From: an uncultured Actinomycetes bacterium
Lineage (GTDB): Bacteria; Actinomycetota; Acidimicrobiia; Acidimicrobiales; RAAP-2
Length of the DNA stretch: 64,000 bases
Assembly: GCA_903871335.1 (NCBI GenBank)
Contig: CAIQGE010000026.1
Coordinates: forward strand, 1-64,000
Reading direction: 5' to 3'
Positions within the stretch are counted from its first letter, which is position 1, and every line of letters begins with the position of its first letter. Shown here in pieces: positions 1-8,864 of the stretch. The translations under genes were made by a program, and so were the position numbers. The notes below the pieces were generated by a model. The model was not told the origin of the DNA, searched no databases, and saw only the letters and a list, made by a program, of their open reading frames with translations.

Positions 1-128
1 ACAATCTCGCCAAACGCGTCAAGCGGGTGGCGTTCGGCTTCCGGTCCTTTCGCAACTACAGAATCCGTGCGTTGCTCTACGCCGGCAAGCCAAATTGGGA
101 TCTACTCGCGACGATCACACCACGCTGA
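1..128 (+). CDS. ISL3-family-like transposase, C-terminal fragment (5' part outside window)
   Basis: The reading frame is open from the left edge (first full codon at base 3) to a TGA at 126-128. The last 41 residues include the basic stretch VKRVAFGFRSFRNYRIR and end in ATITPR. This Phe/Arg-rich 'AFGFRxFxNYRxR' tail is typical of the C-terminus of ISL3-type DDE transposases, which move their insertion sequence by cut-and-paste. The catalytic residues lie outside the window, so activity cannot be judged. I did not identify a terminal inverted repeat just downstream. It could instead be a related DDE family. Confidence 0.6.
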   Translation, partial: NLAKRVKRVAFGFRSFRNYRIRALLYAGKPNWDLLATITPR

Positions 129-358
129 AGTCCGAAGCCCCACTTAAGTTGCGTTCCAATCAATTTTGAAGCGCGGACCCGAGAAACGTGTCTCTTCCTG
201 TACTGACACGACGAATGCACGGGACTAGGTTGCTCGTGGGGTCGCGGTGAGATCGTCGTCGAAGCGAGCCTCGCGGAGTGAACTCCAAGGAGAGGGAACT
301 CGTTGTGGCGCGCTATGGAAACGCGAGGTGAGTTGCTTCTCTCAACGTGAGGGGGTTG
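129..358. other. Non-coding spacer after the transposase end
   Basis: About 230 bp between the transposase stop and the DUF1800 start. It should contain the right end of the insertion sequence and the promoter of the following gene. I see no convincing gene, RNA or clear terminal repeat here. Confidence 0.4.
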
Positions 359-1663
359 ATGGTGGGAACGCTGGTCGAACAGCAGGTCGCGCATATCTGG
401 CGACGCATGGGCTTCGGTCCGACCGCCGCCGACTTGGATCACGGCGTCAAGGTGGGAACGGCGGCCCTCATTGAGGACCTCCTCACCCGCAAAATGACGA
501 CACCCGCGCAGTGGGCTTTTCCGGTCGCCACCGACTGGCAGGGGATGGTGGCGTATCTCGGTCGCCAATTCGAGTTGATGCGAAGTTCTCCGAATCCTCT
601 GCAGGAACGACTCGCGTGGATTCTCCAAGGAATCGTTGTCGTGGGGTTGTCGGACTCGGTGTCTTTTACCGAGCTGCGTGGTCACCTCGGACGCCTTCGC
701 CTGAACCCCATGGGCTCCTATACGCAACTCCTTCGTGACACGGCCATCATGCCCGCGATGATGCAGTACTTGAACGGCGACGAGAACAGCGCCGATCACC
801 CGAACCAGAACTACGCCCGCGAACTCATGGAGTTGTTCTCGCTCGGTCTCAAGAATCCCGTCACGGGCGTGCAGAACTACACCCAAGAGGACGTCGTGCA
901 GATTGCTCGCGCGCTCACGGGCTACACCTTCGACTGGAACACATCGACCATTTCATTCGACTCGTCGCAGTTCGACAACGGCAACAAAACCTTCTTCGGT
1001 GTCAATCACGGCAACGCCGGACTCAGTCAGGTGATCACCGCGATCAGTCAGCACCCGTCCTATAAGTACTTCGTCCCGGCCCGTCTCTATCGCGAGTTCA
1101 CGGGTCTCAACGCGCCACCGGCCACGTTGCAACAGCTCGGCAAACTGTGGGGCACGACCGGCGACCTGCGCGCGGTCGTCAGCGCGATCGTGAAGTCACC
1201 GGTATTTCTCTCCACCGCGTCGATGAACTCGAAGGTGAAAACCCCGGTCGAGTTACTGGTGAGCGGTGCTCGCGCTTACGGCTTTGATCTCACGTCGTCG
1301 GATTACGGCTGGCAACTCAGCACCTTCATGAATCAGCACCCCATGATGCCGCCGAACGTGTCGGGGTGGCCCACGGGTCGAATTTGGCTGAACGCGGGCG
1401 TGACCATGGGCTGGGGATCGATCGTCCAAGACTTCGCGTCCGCCTCGATCGCCTCCGGCAAGGGTCGCGTCACCGAGCTCTTGCAGAGCGCGAATAAGGC
1501 GACCGCTCCAACCGCCGCGATGCGACTGTGCGGGCTCGGCACCATGAGCGCGACGACGAGCAAGGCACTGAGTAGTTACGTGAATGCCAATACATGGAAT
1601 CGAGCCACCGCGGCGGGACTACTCGCGTTGGTTCTCGTTTCACCCGAGTTTGCGATCAATTGA
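359..1663 (+). CDS. DUF1800 domain-containing protein
   Basis: A 434-aa protein matching the DUF1800 family in length and in its RELMELFSLG signature followed by a tail ending in LVSPEFAIN. It begins VGTLVEQQVAHIWRRMGFGP, an N-terminal WRRxGFGP motif usual for the family. DUF1800 proteins are almost always encoded immediately before a DUF1501 protein, as here (10-bp gap). Their biochemical function is unknown; they are linked to secreted or surface processes. I chose ATG 359 over GTG 347 because a GAGGGGG sequence precedes it, though the spacing is short. Family call is firm; role is not known. Confidence 0.88.
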   Translation: MVGTLVEQQVAHIWRRMGFGPTAADLDHGVKVGTAALIEDLLTRKMTTPAQWAFPVATDWQGMVAYLGRQFELMRSSPNPLQERLAWILQGIVVVGLSDSVSFTELRGHLGRLRLNPMGSYTQLLRDTAIMPAMMQYLNGDENSADHPNQNYARELMELFSLGLKNPVTGVQNYTQEDVVQIARALTGYTFDWNTSTISFDSSQFDNGNKTFFGVNHGNAGLSQVITAISQHPSYKYFVPARLYREFTGLNAPPATLQQLGKLWGTTGDLRAVVSAIVKSPVFLSTASMNSKVKTPVELLVSGARAYGFDLTSSDYGWQLSTFMNQHPMMPPNVSGWPTGRIWLNAGVTMGWGSIVQDFASASIASGKGRVTELLQSANKATAPTAAMRLCGLGTMSATTSKALSSYVNANTWNRATAAGLLALVLVSPEFAIN

Positions 1664-1673
1664 GGGGACGAGC

Positions 1674-2942
1674 ATGACGATGGACCGCAGAACATTCTTG
1701 GCCCGCACGGGCGGACTTGCCGTAGTGGCCGGCAGTGGCTGGTGGGGACTCGACGTCCTCGGAGAGACTGGCACCCCCGCGGGGGCGGCCTCGGTGCGCA
1801 CGACGCCGTCGCTTCTGGTCGGCACGCCGATCATTGTGTACATCGATCTCCAAGGGGGCAACGACGCCGCCAACATGCTGATCAATCCCAATGACAAGTG
1901 GTACTACGACACCGCACAAGGTCACGGGGCGATCGCGGTGGCCGAAGGGGACCTTCTCCCACTGACCGGGACGCCGTACGCGCTGCACCCGTCACTGGCC
2001 TGGTTGGCCTCGCGCTACAACACCAACAATGACGTGGCGTTCGTTCGTGGCCCGGGAGAAAACGTGGTGAACGAGTTCTCTCACTTCGCCGCCATGCATT
2101 ACCGACAGGTCGCGTCCTTCACGGGTGCGGTGTTGTCGGGGTGGTTGGGTCGGTTCAACGACCTCCTCGCGCCGAACAATCCCTTCGCGTCGATTTCAAC
2201 CCAGGGTGTCCACCCCGCGCTCGTCGGGGCAACGACCTCCGTGTTGAGTGTGCCCAATATTCAATACTTCGACTTCAACGTCGGCTGGCAGTGGCAGAAC
2301 GATTGGTTGACGGCGTGGCAGGCCATGTCCGCACCGGGTTGGCCGGCGGGCTCGCTGACTCGTTCGGCCGAACTCAGCTTGAGCGACACCTTTCAGGCGC
2401 AGTCGACGATTTACAACACGTGGAACGACACGCTCAACGCGACGTTCGGCAGCGATCAGATCGGCCAGCAGTTGGCCCAAACGGCCATGATGATCTCCGC
2501 CGGGGTTCCCTCGCGCAGTTACGTGGCGACCTACGGGGGCTTTGATACTCACGGGGCGGAAGTTTCCGCGGAGCCGACTCTGTTCTCGCAGCTGGACGCG
2601 GCGCTGCAGGCGTTCTTTACGGCCATCGCTCATACGCCGCGCGCCAATGACGTCTTCGTCTACGTCTCCAGCGAATTCGGTCGTCAGCAGACCGCGAACG
2701 CGTCGCTCGGTTGTGACCACGGCCAGGCCGGCGTCGACATTCTGCTCGGTCCCAAAGTGAAGGGCGGCCTCTACGGCACCGCCCCGAACACGGATCCCGC
2801 GGCTCGTCTCGACGACGCGCTCGTGCCCACGGTGGACTTCCGCAGTGTGTACGCCACCATCCTGAATCACCTCTCCGGTAACACGGCGGTCAGCAAAGAG
2901 GTCCTTTTCGGCACCTACGAGGATCTCCACTGCTTCGCCTGA
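1674..2942 (+). CDS. DUF1501 family protein with Tat-type signal
   Basis: A 422-aa protein. The N-terminus MTMDRRTFLARTGGLAVVAG has the twin-arginine motif RRTFLA followed by a hydrophobic stretch, so export by the Tat pathway is likely. The body has the DUF1501 features DLQGGND near residue 63, GFDTHG in the middle and VYVSSEFGRQ towards the C-terminus, resembling sulfatase/alkaline-phosphatase-like folds. The start at 1674 places RR at residues 5-6; the longer in-frame N-terminus overlaps the DUF1800 gene and is rejected. It is the second gene of the conserved DUF1800-DUF1501 pair and is probably co-transcribed with it. Confidence 0.9.
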   Translation: MTMDRRTFLARTGGLAVVAGSGWWGLDVLGETGTPAGAASVRTTPSLLVGTPIIVYIDLQGGNDAANMLINPNDKWYYDTAQGHGAIAVAEGDLLPLTGTPYALHPSLAWLASRYNTNNDVAFVRGPGENVVNEFSHFAAMHYRQVASFTGAVLSGWLGRFNDLLAPNNPFASISTQGVHPALVGATTSVLSVPNIQYFDFNVGWQWQNDWLTAWQAMSAPGWPAGSLTRSAELSLSDTFQAQSTIYNTWNDTLNATFGSDQIGQQLAQTAMMISAGVPSRSYVATYGGFDTHGAEVSAEPTLFSQLDAALQAFFTAIAHTPRANDVFVYVSSEFGRQQTANASLGCDHGQAGVDILLGPKVKGGLYGTAPNTDPAARLDDALVPTVDFRSVYATILNHLSGNTAVSKEVLFGTYEDLHCFA

Positions 2943-3010
2943 ACGGCGGGGGAGTCCAACGTGATGGCCCAACTCCGCGATTGATCGAGCACTTCTACTC
3001 CGTGAATAGG

Positions 3011-3082
3011 TAGAATTAGAACTATCTAGGTCGTAACGGCGAACGTTACGGGCGGAGAAGAGTTAGAATTAGACCTGTTAGG
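3011..3082 (+). promoter_or_regulatory. Probable operator/promoter region of the hipBA-like pair
   Basis: Two near-identical direct copies of TAGAATTAGA followed by C-T-(T)-AGG lie at 3011-3030 and 3064-3082. Between them is a perfect inverted repeat, CGTAACG (3032-3038) and CGTTACG (3044-3050), separated by GCGAA. The array ends about 20 bp before the GTG of the HTH gene. HipB-type antitoxins repress their own operon through such sites, so autoregulation is the natural reading. It is inferred from position and symmetry only. Confidence 0.6.
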
Positions 3083-3102
3083 GCGGATATGGAGTGTAAA
3101 AG

Positions 3103-3423
3103 GTGGAAAAAAAGCCATTACAAACATCCGACGAGTGGGAAGCGACCCTTGGGGCCGACATTCGTCGCCTCCGCGTCGCTCGCCGCTACACACAGAACGA
3201 ATTGGCCGAGCGGGCCAACGTTTCCTTGAGTGCGCTCAAGAACTTAGAGGCGGGACGAGGTTCGAGTCTCGCCACCGTGGTGCGGGTGGCGAGGGCGTTG
3301 GAGCGAACCGAGTGGCTCTCGTCGTTCGCACCTGTTGAACCGCGCTTCAGTCCGATGGAGCTACTGCGTCAGAGCGCAGCGGAGCATCCTCGACGCGTGC
3401 GACACGGAGCGTCGACCTCGTGA
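3103..3423 (+). CDS. HipB-like XRE-family antitoxin/repressor
   Basis: A 106-aa protein with a Cro/C1 helix-turn-helix at about residues 16-65 (IRRLRVARRYTQNELAERAN, then SLSALKNLEAG). It has a C-terminal tail that in HipB-type antitoxins contacts the toxin. The GTG start at 3103 is in a purine-rich context. Its stop overlaps the GTG of the following HipA-like kinase by 4 nt (GTGA at 3420), so the two are translationally coupled as in hipBA. It probably binds the repeats at 3011-3082 to repress its operon and neutralises the downstream kinase. Confidence 0.85.
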   Translation: MEKKPLQTSDEWEATLGADIRRLRVARRYTQNELAERANVSLSALKNLEAGRGSSLATVVRVARALERTEWLSSFAPVEPRFSPMELLRQSAAEHPRRVRHGASTS

Positions 3424-4721
3424 CCTACGTGCCGGCCACCGTGTTGGAGGTGAGGGCCTGGGGGCGTCGGGTGGGCGCCGTCGCGCAGAATCCCCACTCC
3501 GGCTTCTACGCCTTCGAGTACGACGAGGAGTGGCGGCGTGGCGGCGTCGAACTCGCGCCCTTGCACATGCCGCTGAGTGATCGCGTCTACGAATTTCCCG
3601 AACTCGACGTCCGCACGTTCTACGGGCTACCGGCCCTGCTCGCCGACTCTCTCCCGGACCGATTCGGGAGTGCCCTCGTGACCGCGTGGATGAGTGATCA
3701 GGGTATCGACGCCGCCGACATCACGTCACTCGACCGGCTCGCCTACGCCGGCACTCGTGCACTCGGAGCCTTAAGTTTTCTGCCGCCGGCTGGTCCTTCG
3801 CTGGACCAGCCGAGTGTGATTCAAATCGCTCGTCTGGTGACCGCCGCGCGCTCGGCCCTGCGTGGCACATTGCGCGACGACGCCATTCACGATTCCCTCG
3901 CGGACCTGATCACGGTGGGCTCCTCGGCGGGTGGCGCGCGCGCCAAAGCGGTGATCGCGCTCAATCCGGACACCGACGAAATGCTGTCGGGTCAATTTCA
4001 CGCGCCCGAAGGTTTCGAGCAGTGGCTCATCAAGCTCGACGGCGTGGGTGACCCGGCGGCACCTGGCGCGGACCCGCTGTCGGACTCTCGCCCCTACGGC
4101 CGAGTGGAGTACGCCTATTACCTCATGGCCCGAGCCGCGGGTATTGACATGAGCCCGTCACGTCTCTTGCTCGAGGGACCTCGCGCGCACTTTCTCACGC
4201 GGCGCTTCGATCGTGGAGCGAATAATGAGCGCATTCACGCGGCCACCCTGTGCGCCCTCGCGCACCTGGATTACAACATGGCCCGGACCCACTCCTACGG
4301 GAGTTACTTCTTGACCGCGCGCGCCCTCGGTCTCGGCGCGAACGAGGCACGAGAGATCTTCCGGCGAGCCTTGTTCAACGTGGCGGGAGTGAATCGCGAC
4401 GATCACACGAAGAACGCGTCGTTTCTGCTCGCCGAACACGGCACCTGGCAACTCGCGCCCGCCTACGACATGACGCATTCCTACTGGGACGCCGAATGGG
4501 CCCAGGCACACCAGATGAGCGTGAACGGCAAGTTCCGCGATATCACGCTCGATGACTTTCGCGCGCTCGGTGATCAGCACGAGGTTCCCGCGTTGCGTTC
4601 CACGATTGATGACGTGAATGACGCCATTGACCACTGGCCCGACTTCGCGAAAGAGGCGCAGGTCGACACGGAGACGACGCGTAGGGTCGCCGCCGACATT
4701 GAGCGCTTTCGGCCTCGTTGA
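3420..4721 (+). CDS. HipA-like serine/threonine kinase toxin
   Basis: A 433-aa HipA-family kinase. The N-terminal subdomain (about residues 1-100) is followed by a Gly/Ser-rich nucleotide loop GSSAGGARAKA, a lysine motif WLIKLDG and ALFNVAGVNRDDHTKNAS near residue 320, in which RDDHxKN matches the catalytic loop. A metal-binding Asp sits in APAYDMTHS near residue 348. Escherichia coli HipA phosphorylates glutamyl-tRNA synthetase and induces persistence; the target here is unknown. All core kinase motifs are present and no frameshift is seen, so the toxin should be active. The antitoxin gene is immediately upstream. Confidence 0.88.
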   Translation: MTYVPATVLEVRAWGRRVGAVAQNPHSGFYAFEYDEEWRRGGVELAPLHMPLSDRVYEFPELDVRTFYGLPALLADSLPDRFGSALVTAWMSDQGIDAADITSLDRLAYAGTRALGALSFLPPAGPSLDQPSVIQIARLVTAARSALRGTLRDDAIHDSLADLITVGSSAGGARAKAVIALNPDTDEMLSGQFHAPEGFEQWLIKLDGVGDPAAPGADPLSDSRPYGRVEYAYYLMARAAGIDMSPSRLLLEGPRAHFLTRRFDRGANNERIHAATLCALAHLDYNMARTHSYGSYFLTARALGLGANEAREIFRRALFNVAGVNRDDHTKNASFLLAEHGTWQLAPAYDMTHSYWDAEWAQAHQMSVNGKFRDITLDDFRALGDQHEVPALRSTIDDVNDAIDHWPDFAKEAQVDTETTRRVAADIERFRPR

Positions 4722-4744
4722 GGTCCTAGGCCATTGGCGCAGCC

Positions 4745-5767
4745 TTAGTTCGCGCTCGCGGCGCGACAGGGAATCGACGTGCCCGCCGGCGCACCGTCGA
4801 CCTTTCGGTTGTCGCAGGTCACGACATTGTGCGTGCTCTCCGGTTGGGCGAACCAGATATCGGGACCAGTTCCGGCCACGGAGAGGACGTTGTTGCTCAC
4901 CACGTTGAATGATCCACTGCCTGAGGTGATCACGTGGGTCGCAATCGCGTAGGTGGGACCGTGCAGCACGGTCGCGTCGCGGACGGTCCAGTGGTTGCCC
5001 TTGATGTTGATGACTGACACGACATCCGATTCGAGCGCGCCGTCGAAGTGACCGCCGTCAATGAGGCCGTACGAGGTGCCTTCCTTGATGTCAACGCCCT
5101 CGGCCGTGGTGGCGAAACTCGCGTCGTCGCGTAACTCGTCATGAGTGCTCTCGTCGGGTGCGTCGTGTAGCCAATTCCGATGGGCGGTGCCGATGTAGAA
5201 ACCTTCGCCGAAATAGGGGTGCACGAGTCCGGTGTCGTGGACCACGCAATGTTCCACGAGATCAAAAGAGCTGTCGTTTCTCAGGTGAATTCCCTCATCG
5301 CCGACCTCGCCGACGTCGAGAGCATTCAGTGTGACGTCCTGTGAGCGGTCAACGACGACACCCTTTTGCCCGCCGCGAATCGTGAGACCACTCACACTCA
5401 CGTACGACGCGTGCGAAATGTGCAGCGTGTATCCGCTCTGAGTCGTCCCGCCGTCCAACACGGCGGACCTCGAGCCACAGATCTGAATCGGTGACGACGC
5501 GGTGCCGGACCTCGTCACGACGAAGTTCCCGCGGTAGGTGCCCGGGCGAAGGTCAATCACTTCTCCCGCGGTGGCGTTCGCCAGCGCTGCTGCGAGGTTC
5601 GCGCTACTGGCGACCTCGACGGTCGACGTTGGGCACGACACGGGTGACGTGGTGGGTGTGGTGGTCCTAGGTGGCACGGTCGTTCGTGTGGCGTGGATGA
5701 CGCTGAACGCGAGCACCACGATGACGGTGACGGCGAGGCCGCCACGAACCACACCCCGCGAGTTCAC
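4745..5767 (-). CDS. Secreted right-handed parallel beta-helix protein
   Basis: A 340-aa protein. It has an N-terminal hydrophobic segment (residues 8-25) and a Thr/Pro-rich linker. The remainder is a parallel beta-helix of the polysaccharide-lyase/pectate-lyase-like type: LRPGTYRGNFVV, then repeated short strands such as YVSVSGLTIRGGQKGVVV and a pattern of Asn/Ser ladders. It may bind or cleave an extracellular polysaccharide. Its GTG start overlaps the stop of the next upstream gene by 4 nt, so it is the last gene of the three-gene operon 8726->4745. No catalytic triad can be assigned by eye. Confidence 0.75.
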   Translation of the reverse strand: MNSRGVVRGGLAVTVIVVLAFSVIHATRTTVPPRTTTPTTSPVSCPTSTVEVASSANLAAALANATAGEVIDLRPGTYRGNFVVTRSGTASSPIQICGSRSAVLDGGTTQSGYTLHISHASYVSVSGLTIRGGQKGVVVDRSQDVTLNALDVGEVGDEGIHLRNDSSFDLVEHCVVHDTGLVHPYFGEGFYIGTAHRNWLHDAPDESTHDELRDDASFATTAEGVDIKEGTSYGLIDGGHFDGALESDVVSVINIKGNHWTVRDATVLHGPTYAIATHVITSGSGSFNVVSNNVLSVAGTGPDIWFAQPESTHNVVTCDNRKVDGAPAGTSIPCRAASAN

Positions 5768-7515
5768 AGCGTCACCGGATCTTCGTAGTCGACGCGGACG
5801 TCGTCAGGAGCGCCGGTCCGCCAGGGACGTCGGGCCACCCACGCCACCAAGAGGACACACAGGATGCCCAGCCACAAGAGGGTGGCGGGTCGTTCAACCT
5901 GTCGGATAAGAGGTGAGTTCAAACCCGCGCTCGACCACCCCGACTCGTCGTTACCGCGCACGACAGCGGATGGTCCGCTGAGTCGACTTTGATCGACGGC
6001 ACGAAATCCGTGCCCGGAAAAGATGTTCTCGGTCACGATGCTGCCGCCACTCGTCCCGGTGAGCGCCACCGCGAATCCCTCGGCTGTTTCGACGACGTTG
6101 TGCTCGATGGTCGCCGCCGAGTCGTGCAGAAAGAAACCACTCTGAGCTCGGAGCACGCGGTTATGGAGAATGGAGGCTTCGGTGACGTTGTTCAACAGAG
6201 AGATGCCGTGGTGAGCGGGTGCGTCCACTGTGTTGTTGGCCACCGTGATGAGTGACGACGGTCCGACGACCAGAATTCCCATCGCTCGCGAGGCGACATG
6301 AGCGTGGCGAACCTTGATGTCCACTCCACCGAAGACGGCGACGCCCGCGAAGCGATTATTCGTGGCCACGACGCCGTCAATAGCGTCGGAGCCGTAGTTG
6401 CCCCCGGGTGCACCTTGGCCGGTACCGTGCAGCGCACGACCGGAGACCACGAGGCCGAATCCGTCATTGCGAGATACGACGACGTTGGTCACCGTTTCGT
6501 TCGCGTCCGCGAGATCGAGAGCAATGCCGTTGGAACGGTTGTTGGAGGCTCGCACGTTCGTGACGAGGACGTTGCTCACGTTGTAGTGAAGATCGACACC
6601 CTCGAAGAGATTGTGGTGGAACGTGCCATCTGCGATCGTGCCGGCCAGAGAGTTGGTGACGTAGAGACCAACGGCGTCCGCGTCGACCTGTACGTGCTGG
6701 ACGTCGAGGGTCGCAAATGGCGAGGGCACCACCGTCGACGCAGCGCCTACGGCCGTCGACACGAATTGCACGCTCGAATACAGCGCAGACCGCTGGAGCC
6801 GGTGCAGGAGAACAGATGTGGGTTGTGAGGGAGGTTGGCCGAAACTAATGCTGGCGGTTCCGGTGGCGGCGAGTCCGCCCTCCGCGTCATCACCCGAGCC
6901 GAGGTGGGTGAGCGTGACGTGCGAGAAAAACATCGACCCGCCAATACTGCGGATGTAGGCGGCGGGGCCGCTGCGCTGGGCCGCGGCAGCGGTGCCGGTT
7001 CCGCTCACACCCGTCAGGGTCATCGCAGATCCCGGCGCGCCCGCCATTCGTAACGTTCCACCCAGGGAGACAATGGACGCCGTGGCGAGAGGATCGCTGA
7101 GCAGACCAACCGTGACTCCCGGGGCCACGAGCGACAATGTTGCGCCGGGAAGGACGACGAGGTTGCACGCCACCAGAACATGCCCGGGTGTGGTGAGGTG
7201 AATCTCCTTCGGAGCAAGCGTTTCGAGATCTCTCAATGTCCAAGGACGCGAGCGTTCGGGAAGGACGAGAGTGCGCGCGGTGCCCGCATCCACCCAGTAG
7301 GGGGCGCCAAATCGGCCGCCGAGGAGGCGTGCCAAGAACGCGAACTCCCGCACCGCCACGACGCGGGCAGTTTCTTCACGATGGAACACGCTGACGGTCG
7401 GCGTGGTCGCCGACGCCGAGTCGGTGGCGAGAAGAGGGGAGCAGGTGATCGCGAGAGCGAGTGCGCTGGCGACGGCCACGACGCGCGAAGGGCGGGTTCT
7501 CGAACGCCCTGTCAT
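5764..7515 (-). CDS. Secreted beta-helix repeat protein, probable carbohydrate epimerase/lyase-like
   Basis: A 583-aa protein from ATG 7515, with a signal peptide (SRVVAVASALALAITCSP) and a cleavage-like ASA near residue 36. An Arg/Leu/Val-rich region follows. From about residue 230 there are many right-handed beta-helix coils with NN and DG turns (ASNNRSNGIAL, TNNRFAGVAVFGG, VANNTVDAPAHHGIS), the mannuronan-epimerase/NosD-like pattern. A C-terminal hydrophobic segment (LLWLGILCVLLVAWVA) suggests membrane anchoring. Longer in-frame starts run into the upstream synthase, whereas ATG 7515 gives a 4-nt ATGA overlap with its stop. It probably modifies or helps export the polymer made by the GT2 enzyme. 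Confidence 0.78.
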   Translation of the reverse strand: MTGRSRTRPSRVVAVASALALAITCSPLLATDSASATTPTVSVFHREETARVVAVREFAFLARLLGGRFGAPYWVDAGTARTLVLPERSRPWTLRDLETLAPKEIHLTTPGHVLVACNLVVLPGATLSLVAPGVTVGLLSDPLATASIVSLGGTLRMAGAPGSAMTLTGVSGTGTAAAAQRSGPAAYIRSIGGSMFFSHVTLTHLGSGDDAEGGLAATGTASISFGQPPSQPTSVLLHRLQRSALYSSVQFVSTAVGAASTVVPSPFATLDVQHVQVDADAVGLYVTNSLAGTIADGTFHHNLFEGVDLHYNVSNVLVTNVRASNNRSNGIALDLADANETVTNVVVSRNDGFGLVVSGRALHGTGQGAPGGNYGSDAIDGVVATNNRFAGVAVFGGVDIKVRHAHVASRAMGILVVGPSSLITVANNTVDAPAHHGISLLNNVTEASILHNRVLRAQSGFFLHDSAATIEHNVVETAEGFAVALTGTSGGSIVTENIFSGHGFRAVDQSRLSGPSAVVRGNDESGWSSAGLNSPLIRQVERPATLLWLGILCVLLVAWVARRPWRTGAPDDVRVDYEDPVTL

Positions 7516-8726
7516 TCGAGGTCGGGCAACAAGGACGTAGCGAGTTGGCCTTCGCCACCCATGTGCGAGGACGACCGAGTCAACCAACCTTGGCGATTCA
7601 TGGTGACGATGGCGTAGGCCTTGAGGGGGATGGCGAGGAAGATGACGACGAGAGCGTAGAGCGGGAGCCACCAGATGTCGTGCGGTTGGCGCTTGAGGTG
7701 CGACCAACTACGAATCGCGCGACCCACGAGAACCCAGGTCACCGCGAGGATGATCGTGAGCGGATGGACAATATTGACCCGCGAGACGAGGTAGAGGAAC
7801 GACAAGCTCATCGTGACCGGGGTGAGCAAAATTTGGATCGCGGTGATCTGCGAGATGAAGGTCGTCCGCCAGAGCCAGCGGTGCCACATCGCGGTCAGGT
7901 ACGTGCGCGCCGAGTTGCGTCCCCAACGCACGCGCTGACGAACGAAGCCACGAAAGGTCGCCGGGAACATGGAGTGCGCGTGGGCGGAGGACTGGTGAAC
8001 CGTCGAGAGACCCTGGGCGAGAATGAGCCACGTCAGACGCCCGTCGTCACCGGCGACACACTTCTTACCGAGGAAGGTCTCGTTCTCGAGTTCATCCACC
8101 ACCGGGAGAACCGCGCTGCGTCGATACGCCGCCGTGCGTCCCGAGATGCAAATGACGCCCCCGTGTCGACTCATGGTCGGCACGTAGTCGTAGTAGCGCA
8201 GATCCATCATCCAGTCCGCGAGACGACGCCAGACGCTCGACGTGCGCTGGTAGACGTGTTGCTGGGTGCCGACCGCACCGACCTTCGGATCAGCGAAGGG
8301 CATCTGGATGGCCGCGAGCAGCCCCTCGTCCCACATCGTGTCCGAATCCGAGAGAACGATGATCTCCGACGTCGCCTCTCGAATACCCACACCCATGGCC
8401 GAGCGCTTGCCCTGGTGGCGGAAGATGATGGGTCGCAGGCGGGGATCGCTCACCGTCGCCAGCGCCTCCTGACACTCGACGTCGTCAATATCGACCACCA
8501 CCAGAATCTCCGTTGGTTCGGCGGCGAGCCACGTCGCGAGGCACATCATGAGGATTTCGGGGTCCTCGCGATAGCTCGGGACCACCACCGAGGTCGTGGT
8601 GCGGAAATCGTTCTCGACGGGTCGGGTGCGGTGGGAGGTGATGATTCGGTAGACCCACAGACCCCACAGCGCGGCCCCCACCAGACCCATGGGCACGTAG
8701 GCGCTCCATTGCGTTGTTGCGATCAT
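7512..8726 (-). CDS. Membrane glycosyltransferase, family GT2 (hyaluronan/chitin-synthase-like)
   Basis: A 404-aa processive-type GT2. There is an N-terminal TM helix (residues 10-28), then the GT-A domain with VVPSYRED at 48-54, DSD at 127-129 (metal/UDP-sugar binding), GDD at 226-228 and RQRVRW at 263-268, the Q/RxxRW motif of synthases. Three or four TM helices follow (about 290-385). It should transfer sugars from a nucleotide donor to a growing polysaccharide and pass the chain through the membrane. It heads an operon with two beta-helix proteins, and the second synthase is divergent from it. The product cannot be named from sequence. Confidence 0.87.
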   Translation of the reverse strand: MIATTQWSAYVPMGLVGAALWGLWVYRIITSHRTRPVENDFRTTTSVVVPSYREDPEILMMCLATWLAAEPTEILVVVDIDDVECQEALATVSDPRLRPIIFRHQGKRSAMGVGIREATSEIIVLSDSDTMWDEGLLAAIQMPFADPKVGAVGTQQHVYQRTSSVWRRLADWMMDLRYYDYVPTMSRHGGVICISGRTAAYRRSAVLPVVDELENETFLGKKCVAGDDGRLTWLILAQGLSTVHQSSAHAHSMFPATFRGFVRQRVRWGRNSARTYLTAMWHRWLWRTTFISQITAIQILLTPVTMSLSFLYLVSRVNIVHPLTIILAVTWVLVGRAIRSWSHLKRQPHDIWWLPLYALVVIFLAIPLKAYAIVTMNRQGWLTRSSSHMGGEGQLATSLLPDLE

Positions 8727-8864
8727 CGAGTGCGGGCCTTTGGCGCGGCCCCCATTGCGTGAGGGGCGGACTCAGGTAAATATAGATCACGCGGGTGTGT
8801 AGAATTCGGGCTTTGGCGTGCAGTTACGCCCCGGTGAACTTCGAGAGTGAAAGGGGCTTGGTGG

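Noticed and set aside
3771-4001. Antisense frame inside the HipA-like gene
   Set aside because: Shadow frame with no start site; the HipA frame is continuous.
7461-8762. Long plus-strand frame (433 aa) opposite the GT2 synthase
   Set aside because: Antisense shadow; the minus-strand frame has GT2 motifs and overlap with its neighbour.
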